A stretch of 12,651 nucleotides of DNA from Syntrophaceae bacterium UBA2208 (GTDB taxonomy: Bacteria; Desulfobacterota; BSN033; UBA1163): NCBI GenBank assembly GCA_002327885.1, contig DCUS01000077.1, forward strand, positions 1,809 through 14,459. Reading direction: 5' to 3'. Position 1 is the first letter of the stretch. Each line of letters starts with the position of its first letter. The notes under the pieces are model-generated. The model saw only the letters and a program-made list of their open reading frames with translations. It ran no database searches and was not told the DNA's origin. A program made the translations under genes and the position numbers. Below are positions 1 through 6,603 of this stretch, piece by piece.

Positions 1-164
1 TTCTTGGGCTTCATCTGTTTTTCACAGCAGATGATATCGCAGGTATCGATGCACCCGCAGACCTCATCCACGGTTACAGCGAGACCGCAAACACTGCACT
101 TATAAACATCCCCCTTCTTGACACCTTTTTTTGCTACTTTTTTGACTGCCTTTTTGATAGCCAT
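1..164 (-). CDS. Small Cys-rich (zinc-ribbon / desulforedoxin-like) protein, 3' end cut by window edge
   Basis: Reading from the ATG at 164 toward position 1 gives 54 complete codons and no stop, so the C-terminus lies outside the window. This gene is too short to appear in a standard long-ORF list. Residues 1-18 are a Lys-rich leader (MAIKKAVKKVAKKGVKKG). A Cys cluster follows: C23-x2-C26, then C36, C38, C42 and the pair C46-C47, ending in EKQMKPK. The YKCxxCG...CCxxxM layout resembles the rubredoxin-like iron or zinc site of desulforedoxin and the N-terminal domain of desulfoferrodoxin, but it has more Cys residues than those need. The start is supported by a strong ribosome binding site (AGGAAAGGAG) 6 nt upstream. 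It is the last gene of a minus-strand cluster with a ferritin-like protein, which fits a metal-binding or oxidative-stress role. Function is inferred only; the gene is clearly real, but the family name is tentative. Confidence 0.75.
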   Translation of the reverse strand, partial: MAIKKAVKKVAKKGVKKGDVYKCSVCGLAVTVDEVCGCIDTCDIICCEKQMKPK

Positions 165-185
165 GCGTCTCTCCTTTCCTTGTCG

Positions 186-217
186 ATTTTATTCTCTTAT
201 CATTTTATTCTCTTATC
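186..217. repeat. Perfect tandem 16-bp direct repeat (two copies)
   Basis: Copies at 186-201 and 202-217 are identical and adjacent; on the minus strand the unit is GATAAGAGAATAAAAT. The repeat lies between the ferritin-like gene and the Cys-rich protein gene, about 20 bp upstream of the latter's ribosome binding site. It is AT-rich and could contain -10-like sequences or a repeated protein-binding site. It could equally be a simple slippage duplication. Confidence 0.9.
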
Positions 218-254
218 AAGGGCGCCAGAATCATCGGCTCATGGCTCCCCTCCT

Positions 255-746
255 TCATCCGAAACTCCCGGACTTCGTCATAGTTTCTTCCACTTGATGT
301 AAAATCGAAAAGTGATGCGATTCCTCCTGGGCGAGTTGATGGTAAAAGGACTTCTCAAATTCACTGGTGGCCTCTCCAGCCAAACGCTTGTAGAATTCAT
401 GCCCTTTGATCTCGAGCTCAATGCCCAGCCGAATCGCTTCCACCTCATCTGCATTGGCAATGAGGGTTTGGTCAATCTTTTTCTTCGCCTGTTGAAAGAC
501 ATTCTCAAGATTGCTTCTCTGTGAAACCAAAGGGGAGAGGGTTTGGATCTCAGCAGTTGCCGACCGATCATAAATATCTTTGACCCGTTTGATATGACCC
601 AGTTCCTCCTCTGCAATCGTCTCAAAAATTAATTTCGCAAAATAACCTTTTGACTTTTCAGCCGCTTTGAGAAAGAATTCCCGACCATCCATTTCAAACC
701 GGATGGCCTCTTCGAGAGCTTTCCTCATCCCCTCCTTTTCAAGCAT
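255..746 (-). CDS. Ferritin-like / rubrerythrin-type di-iron protein
   Basis: The product is 163 aa, a four-helix-bundle protein made of two related halves. The first half has E18 in RFEMDGREFF and an ExxH pair (E48, H51) in AEEELGH. The second has E112 in ELEIKGHEFY and E141-x2-H144 in QEESHHF. These are the iron ligands expected in the rubrerythrin/ferritin-like superfamily. There is no C-terminal rubredoxin domain, so it is not a full rubrerythrin; the neighbouring Cys-rich small protein might supply an electron-transfer site, but that is inference. The family's likely roles are peroxide reduction or iron handling in the cytoplasm. The start at 746 has the ribosome binding site AGGAGGGAGC, which lies inside the last codons and stop of the upstream DUF3108 gene. 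Stop and start are only 2 nt apart, so translational coupling is likely. Family assignment is firm; the exact reaction is unknown. Confidence 0.9.
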   Translation of the reverse strand: MLEKEGMRKALEEAIRFEMDGREFFLKAAEKSKGYFAKLIFETIAEEELGHIKRVKDIYDRSATAEIQTLSPLVSQRSNLENVFQQAKKKIDQTLIANADEVEAIRLGIELEIKGHEFYKRLAGEATSEFEKSFYHQLAQEESHHFSILHQVEETMTKSGSFG

Positions 747-748
747 GT

Positions 749-1549
749 TTAGCTCCCTCCTATGGACTCCAATTCAAATTCGATATGCCCGATTGGAAGT
801 TCCAGTTCAATCAAAATCGGAGTTTTCTCTCCATCAGCGACATAGCAGATTCGAATTTTCCCCTCTCTCTCATCAAAGGTTGAAAAAGATGTGCTGGACT
901 CCAGACACACCGCCTCTACCTCTCCAAACATTTTTGACTTCACCTTCCCCTTTTTGGAATAAAAGACCATCTGGCGCAACTTTACCCCATCGAAGATAGA
1001 CATTGAAATATCCTGCCCCGGATGAATTTCTTCTTTCAAATAATATTTGGCAAACATCGAGAGAGGGTCAAAGGTCTCAGACAAAAGGGGAAACTCCCGC
1101 CTCTCCTTTATTTCTGCTTTTTCCGCCACGATCCTCTTATTCGGATAATCGAAGACAAGGGTTTGAATGTAATTTTTCTTTTCGCTAAAAAATCCTTCCT
1201 GGTCAATTTTCTTTATATATCGGATCGGGGAGCAAGTCTCCGCCTCCATGGTTGAAACAAATCGGTTGTTCATCCGGAACAACCACCCATAATATTCGAG
1301 AGAATCCACGGAGGCATGAACCTCGTAAAGAGACTTTCCGTTTTCAGAGAAGCCATTTTTTATTATAATGGAAGCCTTAAGAATAGGAACGCCCAGCTTA
1401 TTCGCCGTATACAAAAATACTTTTCTCGGCTCAGACCTCAATGTGGGGATTTGTCTCTCATCACTGGCATCGGCAGCAAGTCCCCATGCCATAAGCCCGC
1501 CCGTCAAAATGAGAATTCCAATTCTTAACTCCCAACCACCCTTTTTCAT
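749..1549 (-). CDS. DUF3108 domain-containing secreted protein
   Basis: The product is 266 aa and begins with a Sec-type signal peptide: MKK start, hydrophobic stretch about residues 10-25, and a probable cleavage after A28 in the AxA motif ADA. The mature part matches the DUF3108 pattern. It has an early YTANKLGVPILKA strand segment (family: Y.v...Gi.vG.a), a central FDPLSMFAKYYL block (family: qDplsalyylR) and a later GKVKSKMFGEVEAV strand. Members are predicted periplasmic or envelope beta-rich proteins of unknown function in Proteobacteria and Desulfobacterota. The ATG at 1549 is chosen because it gives a proper signal peptide, although the ribosome binding site is weak. It is the first gene of the minus-strand cluster and is tightly joined to the ferritin-like gene. 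Role unknown; family call fairly sure. Confidence 0.8.
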   Translation of the reverse strand: MKKGGWELRIGILILTGGLMAWGLAADASDERQIPTLRSEPRKVFLYTANKLGVPILKASIIIKNGFSENGKSLYEVHASVDSLEYYGWLFRMNNRFVSTMEAETCSPIRYIKKIDQEGFFSEKKNYIQTLVFDYPNKRIVAEKAEIKERREFPLLSETFDPLSMFAKYYLKEEIHPGQDISMSIFDGVKLRQMVFYSKKGKVKSKMFGEVEAVCLESSTSFSTFDEREGKIRICYVADGEKTPILIELELPIGHIEFELESIGGS

Positions 1550-1576
1550 CCCCGATATCCGCCGATAGATATAGAG

Positions 1577-1606
1577 ATTATATTAAACTATCTTCCATTT
1601 TGGAAG
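1577..1606 (-). promoter_or_regulatory. Putative promoter with inverted repeat for the DUF3108 cluster
   Basis: On the minus strand a perfect -10 hexamer TATAAT lies at 1582-1577, about 30 nt upstream of the DUF3108 start. No good -35 box is seen at the usual distance. Instead a perfect inverted repeat CTTCCA-TTT-TGGAAG occupies 1592-1606, overlapping where the -35 would sit. A weak -35 with a 6+6 bp dyad suggests regulator-dependent expression, as activator or repressor. This is inferred from pattern only. Confidence 0.45.
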
Positions 1607-1797
1607 CAAATATTTTTCTGGGTCCAACTTGACAGGTGAAATTTATATATGCTACCCCTTTAGGCAGGAAACACAAATCAAAATGCTGAAATAACTCTCT
1701 ATCAAAAACATTCTCCGTTTCTGCTAAATTTTGAAGGCTGGGCTTGAGACTTTATTGGGACTCTGGACTTTGACACTTAGCAGGAGGTGAGGAACCG

Positions 1798-2571
1798 GTG
1801 AAGATTGCGTCCATTCAATTGAAAGTAATTGAAGAGTCCAAAGAAAAGACCTTGAAACATGCCAGCCGGATGATTCAAAAATGTCAGGGGGCAGATCTCA
1901 TCCTCTTGCCGGAACTCTGGAATATCGGATTTATGAGCTTTGATCGATATCGGGAAGAAGCCGAAACACAAGAGGGCCCGACCCTGACCCTCCTCCGGTC
2001 ATTCGCCAGAGAGCTATCCTGCTATTTTCATACTGGAAGTTTTGTGGAGAGAAGAGGGGGTCATTTCTACAACTCCAGTTTTCTTTTAAACCCAAAAGGG
2101 GAGATCATTAAAAATTACAAAAAGATCCATCTCTTTACTTATCAATCTCAGGAGGCAGAGATTTTAACTCCTGGCACATCCGTTGCGGTGATCGCTACCG
2201 AGTTCGGACATTTTGGTCTTGCCAGCTGTTACGATTTGAGGTTTCCAGAATTATTCAGGAAGATGCTTGATCAGGGGGCTGAATTTTTTCTCATCTCTTC
2301 TGCCTGGCCCCTTTCTCGCCTGGAACATTGGCTCCTCCTCAATCGGACGAGGGCCCTCGAAAATCTTTCCTATCTCATCTCATCCAACTGTGTGGGAATC
2401 AACCGGGGGATACCATTTGCCGGTCACAGCCTGGTTGTCGACCCCATGGGTCAAATCATAGCCGGAGGGAACGATGAAGAGCGTATCATCTGGGCAGAGG
2501 CGGATCGAGAAATCGTCCTGAAAGCTCGAACGGAATTTCCCGCCCTAAGAGATCGCTTCTTCAAGAATTAG
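1798..2571 (+). CDS. Carbon-nitrogen hydrolase (nitrilase superfamily, omega-amidase-like)
   Basis: The product is 257 aa, a typical single-domain length. The Glu-Lys-Cys catalytic triad of the nitrilase superfamily is complete: E39 in LLPELW, K109 in YKKIHLF, and C144 in ASCYDLRFPELFR. The CYDLRFPE signature is most like the omega-amidase/Nit2/YafV group, which hydrolyses omega-amides of 2-oxo acids such as 2-oxoglutaramate; other small amides remain possible. The protein is cytoplasmic with no signal peptide. It starts with GTG at 1798, supported by a near-perfect ribosome binding site AGGAGGTGA at 1782-1790; no ATG fits better. It stands alone on the plus strand, divergent from the DUF3108 cluster and convergent with nrdJ (58 bp between ends). 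Family is certain; substrate is inferred. Confidence 0.9.
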   Translation: MKIASIQLKVIEESKEKTLKHASRMIQKCQGADLILLPELWNIGFMSFDRYREEAETQEGPTLTLLRSFARELSCYFHTGSFVERRGGHFYNSSFLLNPKGEIIKNYKKIHLFTYQSQEAEILTPGTSVAVIATEFGHFGLASCYDLRFPELFRKMLDQGAEFFLISSAWPLSRLEHWLLLNRTRALENLSYLISSNCVGINRGIPFAGHSLVVDPMGQIIAGGNDEERIIWAEADREIVLKARTEFPALRDRFFKN

Positions 2572-2629
2572 AAGCCTGTTAGGTCATTGTGGTAATAGGT
2601 GATACCCTTTGCTCCCGTTCTTTGCTTTA

Positions 2630-4915
2630 TCATCCGCAGTCTGAGTAACCGCAAAAGCACTTTGCACAGCCTTCTTCAAAAATGAGAGGCCCTCCGCACT
2701 CGGGGCACGCCCCTCGTTGAAAGACAAGGCTTAAACTTTGTTGAGAATAATTCCCCTCCTCTCTTGGTGGACGTTTCGGAATGGAGGTTCTCATTTCGGC
2801 CTCGGGTCTTGACCTTTTCTCCTTTTCTTGAAGGTGCCATTCAATAGCTTTAGCCACTGCATCGGAACAGGAGAGGATCTTTCCTTCTCGGTACCAGACG
2901 GGAGTATGGCAACTAATGCCTTTTAGTTGCCGAATGATATCTTCGGGTTCAATGCCGGATCGAAAAGCCAGAGAAACCAGACGACCGATGGCTTCCGATT
3001 GTGAGGCCGCGCATCCTCCAGCCTTTCCTATCTGATTAAAAATCTCAAAAAGTTTGCCCTCTCCATCTTCATTCACCGTCACATAGAGGTTTCCACAACC
3101 TGTACGGATCTTTCGGGTGGAGCCATGGATCACATCATGGCGAGCTTTCGGCTTCCTCTCCCCCTCGTGAACCTCCTCTTCTTCCTTGAATGGGTCCTTA
3201 CTCGGGGAAAGTACTCCCTTATAAAGGACTTGTTTCGTTCGACTTCTATCCCGGTAAATGGTCACTCCCTTACAACCCAGTTCGTAAGCCAGTTTATAGA
3301 CCTTCTCAACATCATCAACGGTCGCCTCGTGAGGAAAATTGACCGTTTTGGAAACAGCGTTATCCGTATATTTCTGAAAAGCCGCCTGCATCCGGATATG
3401 GTCCTCGGGGGTGATATCATGAGCGGTCACAAAGAGCTTCCGGATGTTTTCTGGAACTTCTTTAAGATTTTGGATATTCCCGCTGTGGGCGATCTTTTTC
3501 ATCAACTCTTCCGAATAGAATCCTTCTTGTTTGGACAACGCTTCAAAATAGGGATTGACTTCCAGAAGTTCTTTTCCTTCTAAAACATGCCGGATGAAAG
3601 CCAGGGCAAAGATGGGCTCAATGCCGGATGAGGTTCCCGAAATAATGGAAATGGTTCCAGCGGGGGCAATGGTGGTGAGGGTCGCATTTCTCATCGCCTC
3701 CCAGCGGCCATTGAAAATACTCCCATTGAAATTAGGAAAAGGTCCCCTTTTCAGGGCCAATTCTTTGGAGGCCTCCCTGGCCTTTTTCTGAATAAAAGAC
3801 ATCACCTTTTCCCCAATCTCCAGTGCCTTGGGACTATGGTAGGGAATTCCCAACAGGATGAGAAGATCCGCAAATCCCATCACTCCCAGACCGATTTTCC
3901 GATTCGCTTTGGTCATCGCTTCAATCTGAGGAAGGGTATAGTGATTCATGTCAATCACATTATCCAAAAAATGGACTGCCTTTTCAGCGACCGAGCCCAA
4001 CCTTTCCCAATCGATGGTTCCGCTCCTGACCATGTTGGAAAGGTTGATGGAACCCAGATTACAGGACTCATAGGGCAGGAGGGGCTGCTCCCCGCAGGGG
4101 TTGGTGCTTTCGATCTGCCCGACTTGAGGAGTGGGATTGTCTTGATTGATCCGATCGATAAAAATAATTCCCGGATCCCCGTTCTTCCAAGCGTAATAAA
4201 CCATCTTCTCAAAGACCTGACGGGCATTGAGGGAGCGAACGACCTCTTTCGTCCTTGGATTTCGAAGAGCATATTCTTTATCTTTTTCCACGGCCTCCAT
4301 GAATTCATTCGTGGCCGCCACGGATATATTGAAATTGTTGAAGTGATGGTCCCCCTCTTTGCACCGGATGAAATCGAGAATATCAGGATGGTCCACGCGG
4401 AGGATCCCCATATTCGCTCCCCTTCGCGTTCCCCCTTGTTTAATTGTCTCCGTCGCCGTATCGAAAACACTCATGAAAGAGACCGGACCGCTCGAAACCC
4501 CCTGCGTGGAACCCACCACATCATTTTTCATTCTGAGCCGGGAGAAAGAAAAACCTGTCCCGCCACCGCTCTTCTGAATCAAGGCCATCTGTTTCACAGC
4601 GTCGAAGATTTCATCCATGGAGTCTCCCACTGGAAGGACAAAGCATGCCGAGAGTTGCTGAAGTTCTCTCCCCGCATTCATCAACGTGGGAGAATTAGGA
4701 AGGAAGTCCAGCGATGTCATCAAGGAATAAAATTCGTTTTCGACAGGAAAAAGATCAATCTCAGGATGATAGAGCCGATCCGCCTGAGCAATATTCTTTG
4801 CCACACGTCTAAAGAGCTCTTCAGGTGTCTCCGCCACGTTCCCCTCGGGGTCTTTTTTGAGATAACGCTTTTTCAGCACAGTCATAGCATTTTGCGTCAA
4901 TTGGGCTAACTCCAT
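2630..4915 (-). CDS. nrdJ: Adenosylcobalamin-dependent (class II) ribonucleoside-diphosphate reductase
   Basis: The product is 761 aa. It reduces ribonucleotides to deoxyribonucleotides using adenosylcobalamin, so it needs no oxygen. The barrel holds the redox Cys pair C91 (LSACFVLP) and C285 (ESCNLGSINL). The thiyl-radical Cys C274 lies in NPCGEQ, with N272 and E276 completing the active site. Other family blocks are SPTLMNAG (75-82), KSGGGTGFSFS (115-125) and GTRRGANMG (162-170). A TSCPD-type domain spans about 600-695. The C-terminal tail has six Cys (C737, C740, C750, C753, C755, C760), a zinc-ribbon-like and redox-shuttle end seen in B12-dependent reductases. The ATG at 4915 is chosen because GGAGGAGAGG lies just upstream. 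A longer in-frame start at 4981 would read through the promoter and NrdR boxes and adds an unrelated leader. Length and motifs are complete. Confidence 0.96.
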   Translation of the reverse strand: MELAQLTQNAMTVLKKRYLKKDPEGNVAETPEELFRRVAKNIAQADRLYHPEIDLFPVENEFYSLMTSLDFLPNSPTLMNAGRELQQLSACFVLPVGDSMDEIFDAVKQMALIQKSGGGTGFSFSRLRMKNDVVGSTQGVSSGPVSFMSVFDTATETIKQGGTRRGANMGILRVDHPDILDFIRCKEGDHHFNNFNISVAATNEFMEAVEKDKEYALRNPRTKEVVRSLNARQVFEKMVYYAWKNGDPGIIFIDRINQDNPTPQVGQIESTNPCGEQPLLPYESCNLGSINLSNMVRSGTIDWERLGSVAEKAVHFLDNVIDMNHYTLPQIEAMTKANRKIGLGVMGFADLLILLGIPYHSPKALEIGEKVMSFIQKKAREASKELALKRGPFPNFNGSIFNGRWEAMRNATLTTIAPAGTISIISGTSSGIEPIFALAFIRHVLEGKELLEVNPYFEALSKQEGFYSEELMKKIAHSGNIQNLKEVPENIRKLFVTAHDITPEDHIRMQAAFQKYTDNAVSKTVNFPHEATVDDVEKVYKLAYELGCKGVTIYRDRSRTKQVLYKGVLSPSKDPFKEEEEVHEGERKPKARHDVIHGSTRKIRTGCGNLYVTVNEDGEGKLFEIFNQIGKAGGCAASQSEAIGRLVSLAFRSGIEPEDIIRQLKGISCHTPVWYREGKILSCSDAVAKAIEWHLQEKEKRSRPEAEMRTSIPKRPPREEGNYSQQSLSLVFQRGACPECGGPLIFEEGCAKCFCGYSDCG

Positions 4916-4928
4916 CTTTTCCTCTCCT

Positions 4929-4944
4929 CCACAAAATATATGCA
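4929..4944 (-). promoter_or_regulatory. NrdR box 2 (proximal, degenerate)
   Basis: On the minus strand this reads TGCATATATTTTGTGG, keeping the TATAT core and TTTGTG half of the NrdR-box consensus (acaCwAtATaTwGtgt). It lies exactly 31 bp from the stronger box at 4960-4975, the three-turn spacing typical of NrdR box pairs. It abuts the nrdJ ribosome binding site. Alone it would be weak; the spacing makes it credible. Confidence 0.6.
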
Positions 4945-4953
4945 ATAAAGAAA

Positions 4954-4981
4954 ACCTTACCACAATATTTTGTGTTGTCAA
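4954..4981 (-). promoter_or_regulatory. nrdJ promoter (-35 TTGACA, -10 TAAGGT)
   Basis: On the minus strand a perfect TTGACA lies at 4981-4976, followed after 16 bp by TAAGGT (4959-4954) as a modest -10 box. The start site would fall about 30 nt upstream of the ATG. The 16-bp spacer is exactly the strong NrdR box, so repressor binding would occlude RNA polymerase. Confidence 0.6.
4960..4975 (-). promoter_or_regulatory. NrdR box 1 (strong)
   Basis: The plus-strand sequence CCACAATATTTTGTGT matches the established NrdR-box consensus at 14 of 16 positions by eye. NrdR is the ATP/dATP-sensing repressor of bacterial ribonucleotide reductase genes. The position inside the promoter spacer of a class II reductase gene is what the model predicts. 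The nrdR gene itself is not in this window. Confidence 0.75.
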
Positions 4982-5142
4982 GTAAATTTTTGGGATGTTG
5001 TCTTTTTAAAGATCTCCGGAAAACTCTTTCTTGTTACCCTAAATCCATTTCAGAACATCGTAAATCATTGATTTTATTTCATGCTGAATCAAGCATTCCA
5101 TTTGGAGCCATTTTATGGTTTTTTAGAGATTTTTGTTGGGGC
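4982..5142. other. Divergent intergenic region between nrdJ and symporter, upstream part
   Basis: No gene is supported here; a 63-codon open frame lacks a ribosome binding site and recognisable features. The segment is AT-rich. It contains small overlapping inverted repeats: TTGATT at 5068-5073 with AATCAA at 5087-5092, and ATGCT at 5081-5085 with AGCAT at 5092-5096. These might be regulator sites, but no known motif was recognised. Confidence 0.5.
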
Positions 5143-5156
5143 TCAATTAAAATTGA
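5143..5156. promoter_or_regulatory. Candidate operator overlapping the symporter -35 box
   Basis: The sequence is a perfect inverted repeat, TCAATT-AA-AATTGA, whose right arm overlaps the first four bases of the -35 hexamer. A further perfect 8-bp palindrome TTGATCAA lies at 5160-5167 within the promoter spacer. Such overlap usually means repression, but the regulator is unknown and AT-rich palindromes arise easily by chance. Confidence 0.4.
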
Positions 5157-5181
5157 CAATTGATCAAAAAAGGAATAGGAT
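5153..5181 (+). promoter_or_regulatory. Sigma70-type promoter of the symporter gene
   Basis: The -35 box TTGACA (5153-5158, perfect) and the -10 box TAGGAT (5176-5181, 4 of 6) are separated by the optimal 17 bp. The predicted start near 5188 gives a leader of about 95 nt before the symporter ATG. Confidence 0.65.
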
Positions 5182-5225
5182 TTCTCCAAAGATTCAGAGG
5201 AATATAGATCAAAAAAAGGAGAGAA

Positions 5226-5276
5226 AGGAGGTGAAAATAATAAATTCTTAACTATTTCCCAAATTTGGGGGGAGGT
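5226..5276 (+). promoter_or_regulatory. Leader with an orphan ribosome binding site and a palindrome before the symporter
   Basis: A near-perfect Shine-Dalgarno AGGAGGTGA lies at 5226-5234 but is followed by no ATG or plausible standard start at the right distance. Downstream, the 12-bp palindrome CCCAAATTTGGG (5258-5269) sits directly against the functional ribosome binding site GGAGGT (5271-5276). The palindrome could fold as a small hairpin (CCCA/UGGG with an AAUU loop) near the ribosome site or bind a regulator. The role is inference. Confidence 0.35.
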
Positions 5277-5284
5277 AAAAGGCT

Positions 5285-6499
5285 ATGAAAAAAATAGGTG
5301 TCTTAGGATGGATCCTTATTGGATTTGTAGTCGGTATCATTGTCGGGGCAATCGTTGGCAAACCCATCACGGTCATCAAGCCTCTCGGAACTTTATTCAT
5401 TAATCTGCTTAAAATGCTCGTTGTTCCGTTGATATTCTCCACTCTCGCAGCAGGAGTTTCCACTTTTACAGGAGAGAAATTGGGCAGGATGATTGGGAAA
5501 ACTTTTTTCTGGTACTATCTCACGGGCATCGCCGCCATGATCATTGCCCTCATCATTGCAGGGATCAGTGGGGCTGGGATAGGATTTCCAGTCGGTGAAT
5601 TAAAGGCAGTTCAAATAAAGGCTCCTCCGTCACTTATCGACGTCGGATTAAATGTTATTCCGACAAACCCGATTGAGTCTTTGGCGAAAGGGGATATCCT
5701 TCCCATCATCTTTTTTGCTATCGTGCTTGGAATGTCTATTGCCGCAGTAGGAAAAGCCGCAGAGCCGTTAAAGAACTTCCTCCAGGCATTGGCAGAAGCG
5801 ATGTATAAACTGGTAGGCTATGTTCTCTGGTATGGCCCCATCGGTGTCTTTGCTCTGATGGCGACAACCGTGGGAACCTATGGATTGTCCATTTTAAAGC
5901 CTTATGCCTACCTCATATTCCTGGTCTATCTCGCTAACGCCATTCAGTTTTTCGGAGTTTATCCGGCCCTGATGAGATTGATGGGGATCAGACCCTACCG
6001 TTATCTGAACAAGATTAAGGAGTCTCCTATCTTCGCCTTTACCACATGCAGCAGTTCTGCAACGCTCCCTGTTTCAATGCGAGTCTGCAAGGCAGCGGGA
6101 GTTCCGGACAGGACGTGCAGTTTCGTTCTCCCGATGGGGGCCACCGTCAACATGGATGGAACAGGGATGTATCAGGCAATCAGTGCCATCTTTCTGGCCA
6201 ACGCCTTTGGAATTCAACTAACTTTCTACCACTACATCATGATCGCCGTGGTGTCACTCCTTGCCTCTATAGGAACAGCGGGCGTCCCCGGAGCAGGATT
6301 GATCATGCTCAGTATGGTATTGGGAGCAATCGGCGTTCCCATCGAAGGGATTGGAATCATTGCAGGAGTGGATCGGATCATGGATATGGCACGCACCGCG
6401 GTCAATGTGGCCGATGATACCGTCGCCACGGTCATCATTGGTAAAACGGAGGGAGATGAATTGCCCGATGATTTATTGTTTGGGAAGTCTACCGCTTAA
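5285..6499 (+). CDS. Dicarboxylate/amino acid:cation symporter (DAACS family)
   Basis: The product is 404 aa, a usual length for the DAACS (glutamate/aspartate, C4-dicarboxylate) transporters, which take up acidic substrates with Na+ or H+ across the inner membrane. The hallmark elements are in order. The Ser-rich re-entrant loop is TTCSSSATLP (253-262). NMDGT at 289-293 is the TM7 cation/substrate motif. The second hairpin tip is GTAGVPGAG (330-338). TM8 has D363, D367, R370, T371 and N374 in DRIMDMARTAVNV. R370 matches the Arg that binds the side-chain carboxylate in archaeal GltPh, so an acidic substrate (glutamate, aspartate or a dicarboxylate) is expected rather than a neutral amino acid. 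The ATG at 5285 follows GGGGGGAGGT closely. The next gene is a racemase of the Asp/Glu family, which supports amino acids as substrate. The exact substrate is not determinable. Confidence 0.93.
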   Translation: MKKIGVLGWILIGFVVGIIVGAIVGKPITVIKPLGTLFINLLKMLVVPLIFSTLAAGVSTFTGEKLGRMIGKTFFWYYLTGIAAMIIALIIAGISGAGIGFPVGELKAVQIKAPPSLIDVGLNVIPTNPIESLAKGDILPIIFFAIVLGMSIAAVGKAAEPLKNFLQALAEAMYKLVGYVLWYGPIGVFALMATTVGTYGLSILKPYAYLIFLVYLANAIQFFGVYPALMRLMGIRPYRYLNKIKESPIFAFTTCSSSATLPVSMRVCKAAGVPDRTCSFVLPMGATVNMDGTGMYQAISAIFLANAFGIQLTFYHYIMIAVVSLLASIGTAGVPGAGLIMLSMVLGAIGVPIEGIGIIAGVDRIMDMARTAVNVADDTVATVIIGKTEGDELPDDLLFGKSTA

Positions 6500-6514
6500 G
6501 TAAACCCCTTTAGA

Positions 6515-6568
6515 AATTCCAGTCGTTACGACTCGAAACCGAGCGGGGCATTAAGCCCCGCCGGAATT
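6515..6568 (+). other. Structured intergenic RNA candidate (three-way junction)
   Basis: Complementary arms suggest a compact fold. The outer stem AATTCC (6515-6520) pairs with GGAATT (6563-6568). Inside it are hairpin AGTCG-TTA-CGACT (6521-6533) and hairpin GCGGGGC-ATTAA-GCCCCGC (6543-6561). All stems are perfect. It begins 15 nt after the symporter stop. It could be a terminator-associated structure, a dispersed palindromic (REP-like) repeat, or a regulatory leader of the racemase gene. It was not matched to any known riboswitch class. Confidence 0.5.
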
Positions 6569-6582
6569 ATTATAAAACCTAA

Positions 6583-6603
6583 CCCCGCTGCAAAGCAGCG
6601 GGG
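6583..6603 (+). terminator. Terminator-like hairpin after the symporter
   Basis: A perfect 9-bp stem CCCCGCTGC / GCAGCGGGG with an AAA loop is followed by TATTATTT, a moderately U-rich tail. It resembles an intrinsic terminator of the symporter transcript. The racemase gene begins only 32 nt later with no evident promoter in between, so read-through or regulated termination would be needed to express it from the upstream promoter. Confidence 0.6.

Noticed and set aside
205..242. Mini-ORFs after the ferritin-like gene (MSR stop from 242; MILAPLIRE stop from 234) behind a strong AGGAGGGGAG ribosome site
   Set aside because: They are only 3 and 9 codons with no similarity to anything recognised. 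The ribosome-like sequence may be incidental or a relic.
1629..1657. TTGACA at 1629-1634 as a promoter for the nitrilase-family gene
   Set aside because: No acceptable -10 hexamer is found at 16-18 bp downstream; the true promoter of that gene could not be fixed.
2572..2629. Bidirectional terminator between the nitrilase-family gene and nrdJ
   Set aside because: Only a 4-bp GGTA/TACC stem is visible and no T-run follows.
3836..4909. Long plus-strand open frame (357 codons) opposite nrdJ
   Set aside because: It is fully antisense to a conserved reductase gene, has no recognisable domain or ribosome site, and its composition reflects the mirrored codons of nrdJ.
4916..4981. N-terminal extension of nrdJ to an ATG at 4981
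   Set aside because: The added 22 residues are unlike the family and would overlap the promoter, both NrdR boxes and the ribosome site that serves the ATG at 4915.
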